Part shown: positions 36,457-50,048 of the stretch, one piece after another | How positions within the stretch are numbered: the first letter of the stretch is position 1 | How the letters are laid out: each line of letters starts with the position of its first letter | NCBI RefSeq assembly: GCF_947623445.1 | Contig: NC_135243.1 | Coordinates: forward strand, 9,364,501 to 9,428,500 | DNA length: 64,000 nt | From: Clavelina lepadiformis | Taxonomy: Eukaryota > Chordata > Ascidiacea > Aplousobranchia > Clavelinidae | Reading direction: 5' to 3' | Notes under the pieces: generated by a model | Database searches by the model: none | Told to the model about the DNA's origin: nothing | What the model saw: only the letters and a program-made list of their open reading frames with translations | Program-made: the position numbers and the translations under genes

Positions 36457-36640
36457 TGCAATGAAGATCAGTTTTCACACTAAGAAGGTACACTTCATTT
36501 TATAAAACAAATTTCTGAAAAAGTCAGTTAAAATTTATGCTGTTATGAACAGCTTTGGTCTTCGAGACAAAAAAAACAACATAGCCTATAGCCCTACACC
36601 TTACATTCGGTAGGCCTAACCTATACAGCCAAGCCCTAGA

Positions 36641-37212
36641 AAGTTTGTTAGCATACTGAACTTGCAAAAGACCTTACAATGTTTAACGTGTAGCCTACAC
36701 CTAAGCTTGTTAAGGCTTGCAAAAGCTTACTATCTCTCACTATTTGTGGCTGTGACCGGTAACCTTATTCCTTTCCCGAAGACCTCATCAACTACGCCTA
36801 CCATGCGGTAAGCACACATTTTGAAATGTTGCGATGAGATTCTAAAATATTGTGCGGCGATTCTAAAATATTGTGCGGCGATTCTAAAATATTGTGCGGC
36901 GATTCTAAAATATTGTGCGGCGAATTTATATTTGTGGTGGTAGTGGAAGTTTCACAGCGAAATATATTTCGACTTCGCAAAATATTTCGAAGTCGCAATA
37001 TTTTTTCAAGGCACAAAATAATTTGAAAACACAAAATAATTTTAGAGGGAGACAAAATATATATTGTGAATTTCTAAAATATTTTGCTGAGAAAAATATA
37101 TATTTTGTGGTGATCATAAATATTTTGCGCTAACGTGAAATATTTTTGTGGTGATCATAAATATTTTGCGGAACCCAAATTATAATTGTTGTGGCCTTTA
37201 CAGGCTACCGTA
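36641..37212 (-). repeat. Right terminal inverted repeat, 572 bp
   Basis: Reverse complement of the left TIR. The 51-bp length difference is fully explained by four instead of two copies of the 21-bp unit (36839-36922) and one 9-bp insertion near 36685-36693. Three substitutions were counted over the aligned bases. Any frame inside it mirrors one in the left TIR and is not a gene. Confidence 0.93.
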
Positions 37213-37218
37213 TAATAG

Positions 37219-37980
37219 AGAGTATGTACAACACCCATAATTAAGTAAAACCTTTTTTTGTAAACTATTTCTGTTATAATATCAAAAGCTTTCCGTCGAC
37301 AAAATGAGCATTCTAGCCGTACGCAACAATAGAGTCAGATAATTTAACAGGTAAATTAAGCAAAGATATCCTCAAATGGTAAAAGGGTCTTTTCAAAGTC
37401 AAGATCCAGTTCAGTGTAGAAAACATACAAGAACTTACCGGTATTGTTTCGTTCAATCTTGAATTATTCAGGTCTACTAAGGCTTTTTCGCATGATGACT
37501 GATGAAACCATGCTGTTACTTTAATAAAAACGTGTTTTCTTGAAAACTAAGCATGCACGCCTCACAAAGTTGTTTACAGAATGAGTCGACCGAAATTTTG
37601 TCATCTCACCGTGACATGGTACATAGCCCAGACTGTTATATAATCTGAGAAATTTGCGCATGCCAAGCCGAAGCTGCAATTTGTTTTAGAATGAATTGGA
37701 GCGGCTCGTAACGCCCTGCTGCTTTGACATATATGGCGCTGATATCAACTCAACGATATGTATCTTCCTGATGTGTCAATTTGTGCAGAAGTAAATTAGT
37801 CGAAAAGGAAGAGATTGAAATACGGTAGAGTTAGGGTACCCCACCAATACGCTGTGCCAACTTCATCTGGGTTGTGGAAGCATTGTGTCATAATTTTTGG
37901 AGACAGCCTGTTTAAGAGTTAATATCAGAACTATAGCCTGCTGTTTCATTCAGTTACACACAGAGATCTATACCTTGAAA
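37219..37980. other. Intergenic between transposon and GST gene
   Basis: Nothing recognised; it should hold the promoter of the xi-class GST gene. No coding frame of note. Confidence 0.4.
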
Positions 37981-40900
37981 ATGTATTTCTATAAGATAAG
38001 CAAGCACTATAATGTGAAATTTTTAAAAACATTTTCCAAATTATCTGAAAATGGACGATTCTTAGAACCTACAGCAACATTTATTGGTGTAAATGTTAAA
38101 CGAAATAAAACAATGAAAAAACATCAAGATGTAAGTAGCTCTATTAACAAAGCTGGAGAATTTGTTCGCAAAGAATCGTCTTTTCGAAACCAAGTTGAAG
38201 GTAAGCACTACAACTTGTTTAGCACAAACTTATGGCAGAATGGGCAATGAGAGTTTGACTTCAATGCAATGGAGAAACACGCCCATAATACTAACGTTGA
38301 AGTCTGTGATACGTCCACTTAGTACATGCAAAACTACCTGTTACACCTGTACGTATAACCCATTACAAAGTATGAGTGCCCTATGGAAGTTTTTTCCTTG
38401 CGAACTGGCATGTAAACTTACATTTAATTTGACCTGTCGACTTTCTTAGCTGTGCTTCATACAAAAATTTCAAGAGGGTTTGGCAAAGGCTTCTTTGCTC
38501 TTTACAAAAAATTCTTAACTACGCCCAACAAGCAGTCTTTGTTCCATCATTGCACATTTACATGCTTTAAGTTGAGTTACATTTAAGTTGAAAATTTTTT
38601 CTTTGTAGGAAGCTTTAGCGTTAGATAAATATGCTAATAAACTAGATCTAACACTAACTGTTTACATCTATAACAAAAAATATTTACGCATCTCAGCAAT
38701 TTCAATTCAAAATTTTATAAAAAGCTGTTCCTATGACATCATGAACCTGTTTAATGACTGTAATTTCATTATCAAAAATAAAGCCGAAGGACAACTCTAT
38801 TTTGTTTTGGTTACTTTGTGTAAGCATTGGTGTGTTTTATCGCAGCTAATGGAGAGTTTCCACCAGAAAGTGGGCGCTATCATCTGTATGTATCTTATGC
38901 TTGTCCTTGGGCACATCGGACACTGATTTCACGCAAGTATGTTACTTAAATGTTATGTTCATTATTTTGGTTATGCTTTGAATTTCTGCATTTTTTACTT
39001 CATCAATTCTTTTTTTGAAGTAGCAGAAGTTGATGTAACTATTCTTTTTATCTCCAGGTTGAAAGGCTTAGAAGATGTTATTTCTTACACTACTGTGGAT
39101 TATTTGATGGGGGAGAATGGATGGCGATTTAATGATCAGGTCTGTGCCTTCGACTTTCATTAAAACGTTGTTAAAGTGTTTAGTAGTTCAATGAAACTTT
39201 GTGGTAACATCAAAGATAGCCCCTGAGCTGCACTATACTTGGTTTGTAAGTACTGAAAGAAAAGATTAAACTGGTTTAAAAGGTAGTTATTATGAAGATA
39301 TGAAAAACCCCTAGTTGATATCTTGTGTGCTGGTTTGGGGTGCAAACAAAAATACCACAAATAAGGCTCCATCAACGATTAGATTTTACAAGCGATGTAA
39401 TTTTTGGCAAAACCTGTATACATGTCAAAACATAGGTTAATTAATATAATAAATACGCATTATTGCTACTTGACTAATAGGCTTTTGTTAGAGGCCAGTT
39501 TTGTATCATGACCAGAACAGAGGTTACCAACCCCTTTTTTTCCTTGCAACCCTCGAAAAATTTCTCTTGTTGCTGCACTCCCTGCTTACTTGAAATTCAG
39601 ATTTTGACTTACAATAAATTAAATACTTTGGAATATAAAGAATCACTTTCCATAGGTTTCACACTTCTTAAAAGGTGCGAGCTATCTTTGTTGGGAATCC
39701 CTGTACTACAATGTATGTTTTCTTAGTTAGGAACAAGGTTAATAGAAGATTTTAATTATTGTAAAGTCTAAATTTTGAGTTTCACAATTTCAAAAAGATG
39801 ATAAACACTGTGGGTAGGTTTTCCATTTACATGCGCAATGAGCATATATGTTAACCTTTCATTTAAAAGCTACCTTTAGGTACATGACGACTTAATTTTT
39901 GTATTTATGTTTGTGGAACCCAATGCAACCAATTTTAATTATCAAAGCCTTTATTATTTCTTGCACTTAAGTTGCCATTGACCACATGTGTTACGTTTTT
40001 TCTTTATATCTTTGAAGTATGTTAAAAGGAAATGAATTTACCACAATAGTACTTATCAAATTCTCATTGATTGCTTTTAAAAACCTGTGCTTTTATGTGG
40101 TAGAAACATTTAGTTTTCTTTGTACATGTTTTATTTAGATCCCAGGTTGCACAAAAGATCCTATATTTGGTGTGGAATATATGCGAGAAATTTATCATAA
40201 AGTTTCACCAGGTAACACCATATAACTTATTTGGCAATGTATTTAGTTTAATGGAATTCATTCACCTTGTACATTAGTTGGGCAAATTTTGTCTGGTTTT
40301 GCCAAACCTACTAAATTGGCTTGTCGAATTTTTTTGCATGCCTAATCATACTTTTTTTAGAATATCACAATGGATTGCTAGTTTTTGCCTTTATCTTTAG
40401 TGTTGACTAGATAACCTTAAAACAAAACATACCTTTTAGTAAGATTTTAACTTGTATAGTTTTTAATAGTAGCCTATAGCCTACTGGATAAAGAGTTTCA
40501 ATAAGAATTCGTGGTTGAACAATTAATTATTGTTGGAGCGATTAATGTGTCGAAAAAATTACAGATTATTGGGTGGCAATGGCAAGTGTGATGTCACAAT
40601 GTGAAATCCATGTGCATGGTACAGTGCTTCATCGGTTATCCGGTCCAGTTGGGACAATGTTTTTAAAAATTTGAATGAATAAGCAAAAATATGTGTAATT
40701 GAATTCTTGTATTTAAGAGATAAAACCAGTCTTTTACGTTTCACGTTGCCTTTCGAATATGAAACCATCTCAAAACTTTTAAATACAGGATAAGATTTAG
40801 CTTTTAAAGATGACTTGCAAGTACAATAACATTAATGAGGATATGCTATATCAGACACATTGCATGGTTAAAGCTGCAGGGGGATTCACAGTTTGTTTGT

Positions 40901-43900
40901 TTTGTTTTATTGTTACTTCATGAAGAAGTTTCATCAGGCAACCAGATAATTGAATGCCAGTTAAATGAGGTACGGATAATCGAGGAAGCACCTTACTAGC
41001 GTGTAGGTGACAAAGAGTTATACTTTAGTGCGTAACAGGTCTATCTTGCGTTAAGTAGGCTTAATCTAATGCTGTTGTAATAATACAGATAAAGGTAAAT
41101 GCTAAGTTGGATTTTGCTGTTTTTAGTCCTGACTGTTGTGAGTTGGTAGTCAAATTTATGATACGTTTTCTGCAATAACTGTCTAAGCTAAACTAACCAT
41201 TACTGAAACATTTTATATGCTAAACTGATTGATTTTTATTTGATTTAAGTTTGACTTGTTTCAGCACTTAACCCTCACTTTAAATATTGATGGCGAGTTT
41301 GATGTGTAAGAGACAAAAATTTGTGGTACAGTATATTGAAGATGATATTTTCTTCTAAAATGAAATTATACCATTGTCAACAATTCTTTTTGAACACCAT
41401 GTCATGTACTAATCAGGAGTGCATTACATTTTTTAAAAATCATCTTTGCATCCTTTAATCAAATAAATACTGTATTCTATAAATATACTGCATATGAACG
41501 TATATCATGTCGTAACATTTACCACAAGTTACCAATGCTCTGTCAGCTGATCATTGCAAAACCATATCGAATCACTTTTGGTTAGAGTAAGCAATTTTGG
41601 ACATATTTAATTATAGGCTATGATGGTCGCATAACTGTTCCGGTTCTGTTTGATAAGAAAGCAAAGAAAATAGTTAACAATGAATCAAGTGAGATCATAC
41701 GGATGTTTAATCATGGATTTGATGAATTCTGTGCAACTGAACAACAACGTCAACTAGATCTTTACCCATTAGAGAAGAGAAATGAAATTGATGAAGTCAA
41801 TGCTTGGGTTTACCCGTAAGTAATGACAATATTTGATTTTCGATTTATTTCAAGCGATTAGAAATAGGCTATTTGGAATGAGCTGTTGCTATTTTGATCA
41901 GAAAGTTGTGCACCTTTCAGTTTTGTGATATCCTCAACAATGTCCTTTTGGAAATAACACATTTTCTTAATTCCAACACTGTAACATCTCAACATGAATG
42001 CATGGCTTGGCACTAAGAAAAAATATAATCAATCGGATGTAACCTGCTTGTATTTTAAATATCCATTCACAGCCATTTACGTTGCATATACAGGTTTATT
42101 TCTTAGCTGCTTCCAAGAACTTGCTATTTTTTAGAAACATTAACAATGGTGTATATCGATCTGGATTTGCTACTAGTCAAGAAGCATATGACAAAGCAGT
42201 GCAAGATCTTTTTGCTCATTTGGATAAAGTACGGTGAAGTACACTTAAGTTTTTTCAAATTTTAAATGAATTTTATGAAGCCTGTTTTCTGCACGTGTTG
42301 CCATGGCCACGAAAATCAATCAAATGGAAAATAATAATTTGGTGACCAATGTAAATTGTAATCACATGTATTGCTGTCACAAATATGTAACCTATGCAGG
42401 GCCTAATGATATGTTTACCCTGCTTTGAAATTTTTGGCCGCAGTGCCAGAAAATAGGGTTGTATACAGTCCCTGGCTAAATTATTAGACGCACCCCGCTT
42501 ATAAGCACTTTTTATTGGTTTTCGAGCAAAAAAGCAAGTATTTAGAACTTTGTTAACTTGAACTCACATATATTTTGGCAAGAAAGTACATGAAATACTA
42601 AACAAAAACAGTAATTTATAGTTTTATACGAACACACATACTTTTGACCAGTTTAACGCGAATTACCAAAATTCTTGGAAAATCTCCAATTTTTTCAATA
42701 TTTAGTTACGTCTCCTTTCACGTCAATTAATGCCTTGATTTGCTTCGGCATGCTACTAATACATTTTTGCACTGTCTCCTGCATTTGTGGATGATGATTC
42801 CAGACTTCAATAATCTTCTCAATGAGTTGAACTTTTGTTGTGATTTTGGTTTTTGCCACCTCTCATTTTACCAGATCTCATACGTTTTCAACAGGGTTCA
42901 TGTCTGGTGAATTCCCTTGGCCAGGGCTATAGAACATACACACTTCCAAGAGGAACATGCTTTTCCTTCAAGAATGCTTTTACCGATCGTGCAGTATGGC
43001 ATGGAACGCCATCTTGCATAAAAACATACAATTCTCCATCTAGAAACCAATCTTTTAGTTGAGGAAACAACCTGTTTTGCAGATCATCTTTGTATTACCC
43101 TTGCCTGATAATTCCCTTTACTATGTACAGTCACCCTGTACTCTTTGCACTGATAACAGACCAAACCATCACTTTTTTAGGATGCTTTACCATGTGTATA
43201 GCAAAGTCAGGATGGTATTTTTCATCATGCCGTCTCCGTACAAAATGAGATTTGTTTCCTAAAATTTCAAATGTGGACTCACCACTAAAGCAAACCTGAA
43301 AGAGAAAAGACACAGATGGATGAACACTAGTCTCAAAATAAAATATAAACCTACAGTAAACAAAGCTTTACTTACTGATTTCCAAAAGTCTACATCTTTA
43401 TGTTGAAAGGATGTGGCCCACTGAAAACGCTTACGTTTCATTGAGACGTCTTGGCTTTCGAGCTAGTCTGTAAGCCCTAAAAATCGATATGTGAAAGCTT
43501 GCGCCTGACAGTCCTTTCTGATGACTGCCTGACAGTCCTAATGACTGTCATCAAGAATTGATTTGATTTGTTTTGTTGTAGCAAAACGATTTTTGGGACA
43601 AATTTTCTTCAAACAACATTCTTCCCTAGGTAAAAATATGGGTTTTCAACCACATGTTTTTTTTCTTTGAGGGCACATCCCTTCACTTAAATGCACTGTC
43701 TTCATAATTCGCCGTACAGATACTTCAAATATAAATAACTGGCAAACGATTTCGCAATTAGAAGACTTTTTTGTATGGAGTAATGCTTTGACTTGTGACC
43801 ATTTTCAAGGTGTCCAGTCATTTTTTTATCGATACCCTTTGAAATTAGAGGAAAAGCTTAACCTGCTGGTGCTACTGTATTTCTAGCGTAATAAAGCCAG

Positions 43901-45508
43901 TTATTGTCTTGTTTTATTGTGAAAACATTACAGTATTGTTTCATCACAAGTAAGTGGAATTATAATCACACGTTACCGCTTGATTTCTTAGTTATGCTGA
44001 GGATGTTACCATCAACAACTTGATGTTCTATCACAGGCTCATTAATAGGTCATGTTTGATGTCAAGTTTCTTAAAATATGCTATATAATGCTAAAAATCA
44101 ATGTACTAAAAATGGACCGTAACAAAGGAGAATGAAAGAAGTGAGCGTTAAATACTGTTGCTTTGTAACTTCCGATCAACAGGATTAGCAGCACAGTAAT
44201 TTTAGTGCATATGGCGCAGGTCAAATAGATTTATTACAGCACAAAAAAGTAGAAGATGTCTCTGATTAGAGCCACCACAAAATATTTCACAAAAGGATAG
44301 AACCACAGCTTCTTTTCAAGTAATTACTGTACTCAACTTGAAAAAGAATTCAATTTTTGGTCAACTAAACATACTTTAACCCAAAAAATATTCAGTTATG
44401 GTTACATCATTTTTATATGATAAAATTCCATACCCTTTTGTATGGCGCAAGACATAAATGGTTATGTTTAAATATCCATCATCAAACAATTGTATAAATT
44501 TTCTGCAGCTGGAAGATCTGTTGTCAAAGCAGCGGTATGTGACTGGAAACACACTCACTGAAGCAGATGTGAGGCTCTACACTACACTTGTTCGTTTCGA
44601 TCCTGTCTACCATGGGCATTTTAAGGTATAGAAAGTCTCGCATCTTGACAATTTTTGCCTGTTTTTTGGGTGATTGTTTTCGATTTAGACCAAAGTTATT
44701 GATGAAATTATCCGGCTAGTTATTACATACAATGCAGGTATACTTTGGACAAAACCCCTAAACGTAATCAGTGATTACTAATCACGTTTTATAATTTGTT
44801 TGTTGTTTAGTGCAATAAGAAGCGCATTATTGACTACCCCAACATTTGGTCTTATCTACGTGAGTTGTATCAAATGCCTGGGTTCGGTGATACAACTGAT
44901 ATGGAACACATCACCAAGCATTACCAGGTAAGCTTTTACTTGTTTTGACAAAATATTTATTTTTTGAAACGAACTAACCCTATCATGAAGTTAAATGGTT
45001 CTTGGCTCAATCCACGCTTCATTTATCTTGTAATAATTAGAATCTGATGCAAAAGATTAAAATCAAGTAACACTTAGGTCTTAGGACAATCCTACAACCA
45101 TGAACAAGCGTTATTATTTTCTCTGTTCACCCGATTTGTGATTATTGTTTTTTTTTGGTAAAATATATTATTTTTGTAAAGTAGAAATTTATATAGATTA
45201 TTTTATCAATTTCGGGCATGATTGAAAATTAAGTTTATCGTATTAGTATTCAGTATTCAGTAATGTGGTAAACAGACAACAGTATTATTAAACAGCCGTT
45301 TCCAACTAAATCCGCATTGGTTTAAACCAGTCATATTACTGCACAGGCCTACAGTAGTATAGTTTAAATGTTTTAAACCTTTAATTGAATAGTAACCTTC
45401 TTATTTTAGATGAGTCATGTCAAAATTAATCCGTATGGAATCGTCTACATCGGACCCGACTTGGATTTCATGGCTCCTCATGACAGGAATGAGAAATTTC
45501 CAGTTTAA
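37981..45508 (+). CDS. Glutathionyl-hydroquinone reductase (xi-class GST)
   Basis: Nine exons: 37981-38200, 38846-38936, 39058-39139, 40139-40211, 41617-41815, 42135-42228, 44509-44625, 44811-44927, 45410-45508. All have GT-AG borders and the phases join to 363 residues. The family reduces glutathionyl-hydroquinones through a cysteine; here C93 in YACPWAHR, the xi-class CPWA box. Also seen: [24 protein letters not shown], an [11 protein letters not shown] segment, the C-terminal helical domain with [25 protein letters not shown], and [19 protein letters not shown] near the end. The basic N-terminus (KFLKTFSKL) may be a mitochondrial presequence (inference). An ATG at 37981 is the first in frame. 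The family occurs in bacteria, fungi, plants and some invertebrates. Intron 6 carries a Tc1 remnant. Confidence 0.94.
42466..43906 (-). mobile_element. Tc1/mariner element, degenerate
   Basis: The left end reads TA then CAGTCCCTGGCTAAATTATT; the right end keeps only a poor match (AATAAAGCCAG near 43891). The minus strand has transposase pieces in several frames: [14 protein letters not shown] near 43250 (after a WSDE-like ESTF), [35 protein letters not shown] with the second aspartate, and a [10 protein letters not shown] block with the glutamate. Frameshifts and stops separate them. It lies in intron 6 of the GST gene, antisense to it, and is removed by splicing. Confidence 0.85.
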
Positions 45509-48500
45509 GTGAAAGGACTATTCTATTTGACTTTACAGTTTTGCATAAACCATTGAATGTGTTAACAATTATATTTGCATTGATATATGCCCTTGAACTA
45601 ATATATCTTCGCGTCCAACTTTTATCCAACGCTTTTTTAGTGAAAACTTGCCGACCGAGCAATACATAAGCATTGCTTTCTTACTGCATATAGCTCGACA
45701 CACCAATCTTTTTCGGAGTCGTTTAAATATTTTGAACCGGCGAAAACTAAGTGTAAACGAGGCGATCGTAGACGCGTAATAACAACAAGTCATGGTATGT
45801 GCGCCATGACGGTTTTGATTGAGATAGCAAAGAACTTTTTTTCGGTTCAACATTTTTCGACGATCAACTCTTGGAAGAAAGCAATTGCTTAAAACGGAAG
45901 TAACTTCATTCACGAAATTATCCTGCTTAAACTATCGTGACGCGATTCGACGTACTTTCCTGTTTTCGAGACTTCAAATATTTCCCGAAAACATTTTTAG
46001 ATTCTAGTCTAGTCAAATTACAACTCGTTTTCGGCTTTGTTGAATTTCCTACGGATTGGTAACACCAACATTCTCAAGACAAATTAATACTGTTGGTTAA
46101 TCATTGTTCCTTTTTGCAAATATCGACACTGCGGACCAGTCGACAGACTTCAATTTTTAATATATACTTCAACCGGTAGTTTCGTATATTTGTATATACT
46201 GTATTACAATACAATAATAATGCGCTTGCACAATAATCTTTTATGCTCACTATCTATACGTACTATATATAGGCTATATAATATATGTAATATACTTTAT
46301 ATAGTTATCTCTGCGCAATACAATAATTACCGAGTTTTCGTACTTGCGCTGCATTGTAGATTTAATGATAAAATAATTCCACTTAAAAACGTTTAAATTT
46401 TTAAGTGGTTTAATTAATAAATAGTTTAAATCAATTTTCATCATTTTTAATTGCTTAATGTTTTTCTAATCGTTATACATTCAGTAGGTACTTCAGTCCT
46501 ATTATGTTTTTTTGTTGCTTGAATATTACATTGCATTGAATTCGATACACAAGATATGTATGTATTGCACAGAAAGAATACATAAACTGATAACACAATG
46601 TGCAAACTCGTTTTGCTGCAGAATGTAGATGACAGCATTTTGCTTTATGGCCCGAACAATGTATTTCAACCCTAGAATATTGTGATTTCCATAATTTTGA
46701 TAAACATTCTGCAACATATGTAATGCTTTTAAATCTGTAGTACGGCCGATGTTGTTGTTCAGTCCGGGAAGTACCTTGTAACAGACGGCGCGTTCAAACC
46801 TTTCGAATGCATAAGTTAAACTAACATTTGCTTGGAAATTGATGGAATTTGACTTTTAAGCTCAAAATTCTAGTTAAGAGTTTAGCGAGCTGTTGTAACA
46901 GCTGGAGATACGTTAACTTATCGAAATTTTATGAAATAATTGCCAATGGCATAGCTTACTTAATGGAAACTTTTGGTTTTTTCAAGTAATTGTACTTTTT
47001 ATGATTTTACTTTTCGTCAAATGCCAGAGTTTCTTAGAACTTCAATTCTACTTCTTACCACAAATCGCTCAATGGTATACATGTTTGCAACCAAGACGAA
47101 GTGACGAAACAAAGATAAAGCAGAATGACGACACAAGAGCAAAATGAGAAAAGATCGAAATTTCTAAAAAAGAAATAACAACAAAACAAACAGCTTAACA
47201 AAAATTTCCATTTCATTTGTGATCATACTTGACAAAATTAAAAATGTATTTAACTTAAAATATCTACTTTGACTCATGCACTTCAGGTCACATTCTTCAA
47301 TTCGCTAACACGATTAGTTTGATGTTGAACCCTGTACAGTGGTATCCGCACACTAATAAAAATTCATTAAGATAAACAAGGTGTGTCGCTTAACACTAAC
47401 CTTACCTACATTGCAGTAAAATGAAATAAGTTTTGATAAGTTGCTCTTGGGAGTTGTCTAAGAAATACGCCTATGAGTTTAACAACGTCAGAAAAGAGTG
47501 AGCAAGACATATGTCAGTGCTTTCATCAAAAGCAAGGGAAAACATTGAAATTCATCTGTTTTCGAAGATAATTAATTGCCCTGACAAATCTTCAACATTT
47601 TTTCTATTCTTCTTGCAATAGTGTTTCTACAAAGACTGATGTCTTCAAACAGGCAATTTAAACACTTGTTCAAAACTCTTTGGGCAATGCAAGAGTGTGC
47701 ATCCTGTAGAAACCCAGGTTCTTTTTAGAATCAGCGTGTACGAAAAGCGCGCATACCGCACCCACGACAGTGATTAACTGATTACATCTGTTTCGTAATT
47801 ATCACTCAAAAAAAGTGGCACTGTACGCCACAATATTGGAAAACTACCCAAGTTGTTACCAAATGGATTCATGATGCACAGTCGGAGAATAAAGCAATAT
47901 TTTAAGAAAAGTTTTGAATGATACGTTGTGTATATACTGGATACAAACACTAACCTTTGAACCTTTTTTCTTGGGAAAAATTTAGCGGGTATTTGAAGCT
48001 TATTCCAGAATCCAGAACTTGTCTGGCTAGGGCCAAACCCAAAACTCACCTATATGGTTACCACGCTGAAGAAAAATTCCAGTCTGTGCCGTGTGCTTGT
48101 CGTGCATGAGGTTCATCAACGTAAACGCCGGAACTTCATTCATTTTATTTCTTGCTTTAAACATGTGCTGGGGAACGAAAAATTGTTCTGGCAGGGGCGC
48201 CGGAAACTATGGAAAAGGGCGAGGGCAAATGTTCGCAAAGCGCATTGCTTGGTGCTGGACGTAGTTCAAAAGGTTATGTATCTACAAATTATAGTTACGT
48301 TCCAATTTTTATTGTTACGTAATTACGTAGGTATATAGGCCTAGGCCTATTGATCATCAAAGTCTTAAAAGCGATAGCTTGCTAGATTTTGCAGGAAAGC
48401 ATAACCACCATGAAATTGTCATAAGACAAAGTAAGAAACAGCACAAAATTTCATTTTAATCTTTGGGCAAGTAACTGCCCCCATTGCAATGTGCACAAAA

Positions 48501-48849
48501 GAGAAAAAGTAACATAAAAAAGTTCAAGTTAACAAAATTATGATAATATGAAGGTAAATAAGTGTTTTAAAGATTGTTGAATGACTTGTTTGCTGAAAAA
48601 GGTAAAGTGTAAGATTAAGAGCTATTTCTAATATTTATGTTTAGTTTTTCATTAAAAGAATCGTTATAACGAGAATATAAAATTTGTTGCCTAAATTTAT
48701 GGATCAACACACATGTGTTTTGGTTAAACTATCTCTTGATTGACTGCAATATATTGTTCTTTTTCCTTCAAGTTATCATTTCTTAAAATTCATTGTGGAT
48801 TTTTTGTAATCTGTTCATTAAAAATTTCCGATCATGCTTCCAAACAGGT
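45509..48849. other. Intergenic, no firm gene
   Basis: AT-rich region between the GST gene and the LINE fragment. The one thing of note is a possible first exon on minus at 48143-48050 (ATG then 31 codons, donor GGTGAGT) with no partner found. Minus frames at 45569-45913 and 47774-48049 show no domain. Confidence 0.35.
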
Positions 48850-49529
48850 AGGCTATGCAATATCGAGTAAAACTCTTTGTTGAAGAGTGGTAAAGGGTAA
48901 TTAGGTCGTCCTTGTTTAAATAGGATTTTCTTTTTCTCACTATGCTTAGATTTTGGAGCAGGTTGTTTTGTGGATTTTCCAAGAAAGTTATTCTTGGAAA
49001 TAAAGACCTAAAATTTAGTGCTTTTTATGCGCTCAATGGGTTTTCTTTCCAAGTGGAATTTAGTAGTGTCAGATTAATAGCTAATTCAGAGTTGGCCTAT
49101 TGCTAATAAACTATTTTTGAGCAGTAACCAATTCAGCTTCAACTTCTTATGCTAACTTATTGATATTATTACCTTGTTTAACTAGATTAGTGTATTCAAT
49201 AAACATAATTGCATCCATTTTTGTCAGACAATTTTTAAAGTCGTTTACATAATGAGGAAAAGTAGAGGTCCAAGGATCGATCCTTGTGGAACTCTGTTTT
49301 GCATTTGGAAAGTTAAGCTAGATAAGGTTCCATTAAAATCTACTACTTGGTTACGATAAAAAGGATAGCTTTTGAACCAATTATTTGCGATTACTCCAAT
49401 GCCGCAGTAATGTAATTTTGCCAGTAGAATATCATGGTTAGTTGTGTCAAATGCTTTGGAAAGGTCCAAGAACACTCCCACCGCTGAGTTCCCCTGTTCA
49501 AAAGCATGTGTGATTTTTGTAGACTGCAT
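48850..49529 (-). pseudogene. Non-LTR retrotransposon reverse transcriptase fragment
   Basis: The minus strand encodes GVFLDLSKAFDTTNHDILL (RT motif A, first catalytic aspartate), then SYPFYRNQVV and RVPQGSILGPLLFL (RT motif B). Beyond a stop it continues with decayed matches to the YINDL region and a ruined FADD box. It resembles Jockey/CR1/RTE-like LINEs. There is no endonuclease domain. It is a truncated, dead copy. Confidence 0.82.
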
Positions 49530-50040
49530 GGCAAGTGGTATGACCTTTGCGAAACCCGAATTGGTTTTGAAAGAAAAAATTGCTCCTATTCAGAAAGCTT
49601 GTATTCATTCAGTTCCTTAGAATTTTCGAGAATGGAGGTAAGAGACTTATTGGTGTTACTGTTAGTTACTGCACTGGAGAATGCACTGAATGACAACTAA
49701 CATATTCAGGCTTCGTTATCGAATAGTATTCCATTTTTTTGCAAAGGTGTTAACGGCCAATGAACACCGTACTCAATGAAATGTTTGCGTTTAGTCTAAT
49801 GCTTCTGGTAATTTAACAGGGAAAGCGAACGATATAGTGAGCTTGGCTAAAATCAGTTTAGTTGGCTCATATAGTAAAGTGCAGATTTTTTTAGCTTGCT
49901 CACAAATTCACTATTAATGGGAAGATGAAAGCGAGTAAACTAGTCTTTAGCAGAATTCCCATTTCTTGAGGAATCTCCATTTTTCTAAACTTAAAATGAG
50001 CTAAATGTCCTCAAAAATTTTTACATTCCCTCTGTTGAAC
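49530..50040. other. Intergenic, nothing recognised
   Basis: Short AT-rich spacer between the LINE fragment and the hAT element; it may be further LINE sequence that I cannot align. Confidence 0.35.
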
Positions 50041-50048
50041 GCCTAACC

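Larger units (their letters stand above)
27804..37212. mobile_element. 9.4-kb integrase + HECT DNA transposon (IS3EU-like)
   Basis: Terminal inverted repeats (27804-28324 and 36641-37212) start TACGGTAGCC and end GGCTACCGTA. They are flanked by the 6-bp direct repeat TAATAG at 27798-27803 and 37213-37218. Inside are a HECT-type E3 ligase-like gene on plus (30743-34599) and an rve/DDE-type transposase on minus (36456-35014), arranged tail to tail with about 410 bp between stops. There is also a decayed third frame at 29231-29930. The TIRs differ by three substitutions and two indels that I can count, so the insertion looks young. A 6-bp duplication with an IS3-like integrase fits my recollection of the IS3EU superfamily; that name is an inference. 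Confidence 0.9.

Noticed and set aside
42853..43262. Plus-strand frames in GST intron 6
   Set aside because: Shadows of the minus-strand Tc1 transposase remnant.
48330..48352. TAGGCC-rich repeats as telomere-like sequence
   Set aside because: Short, isolated AGGCCTAGGCCTAT-type strings occur at several places (8668, 36610, 48340) without tandem runs.
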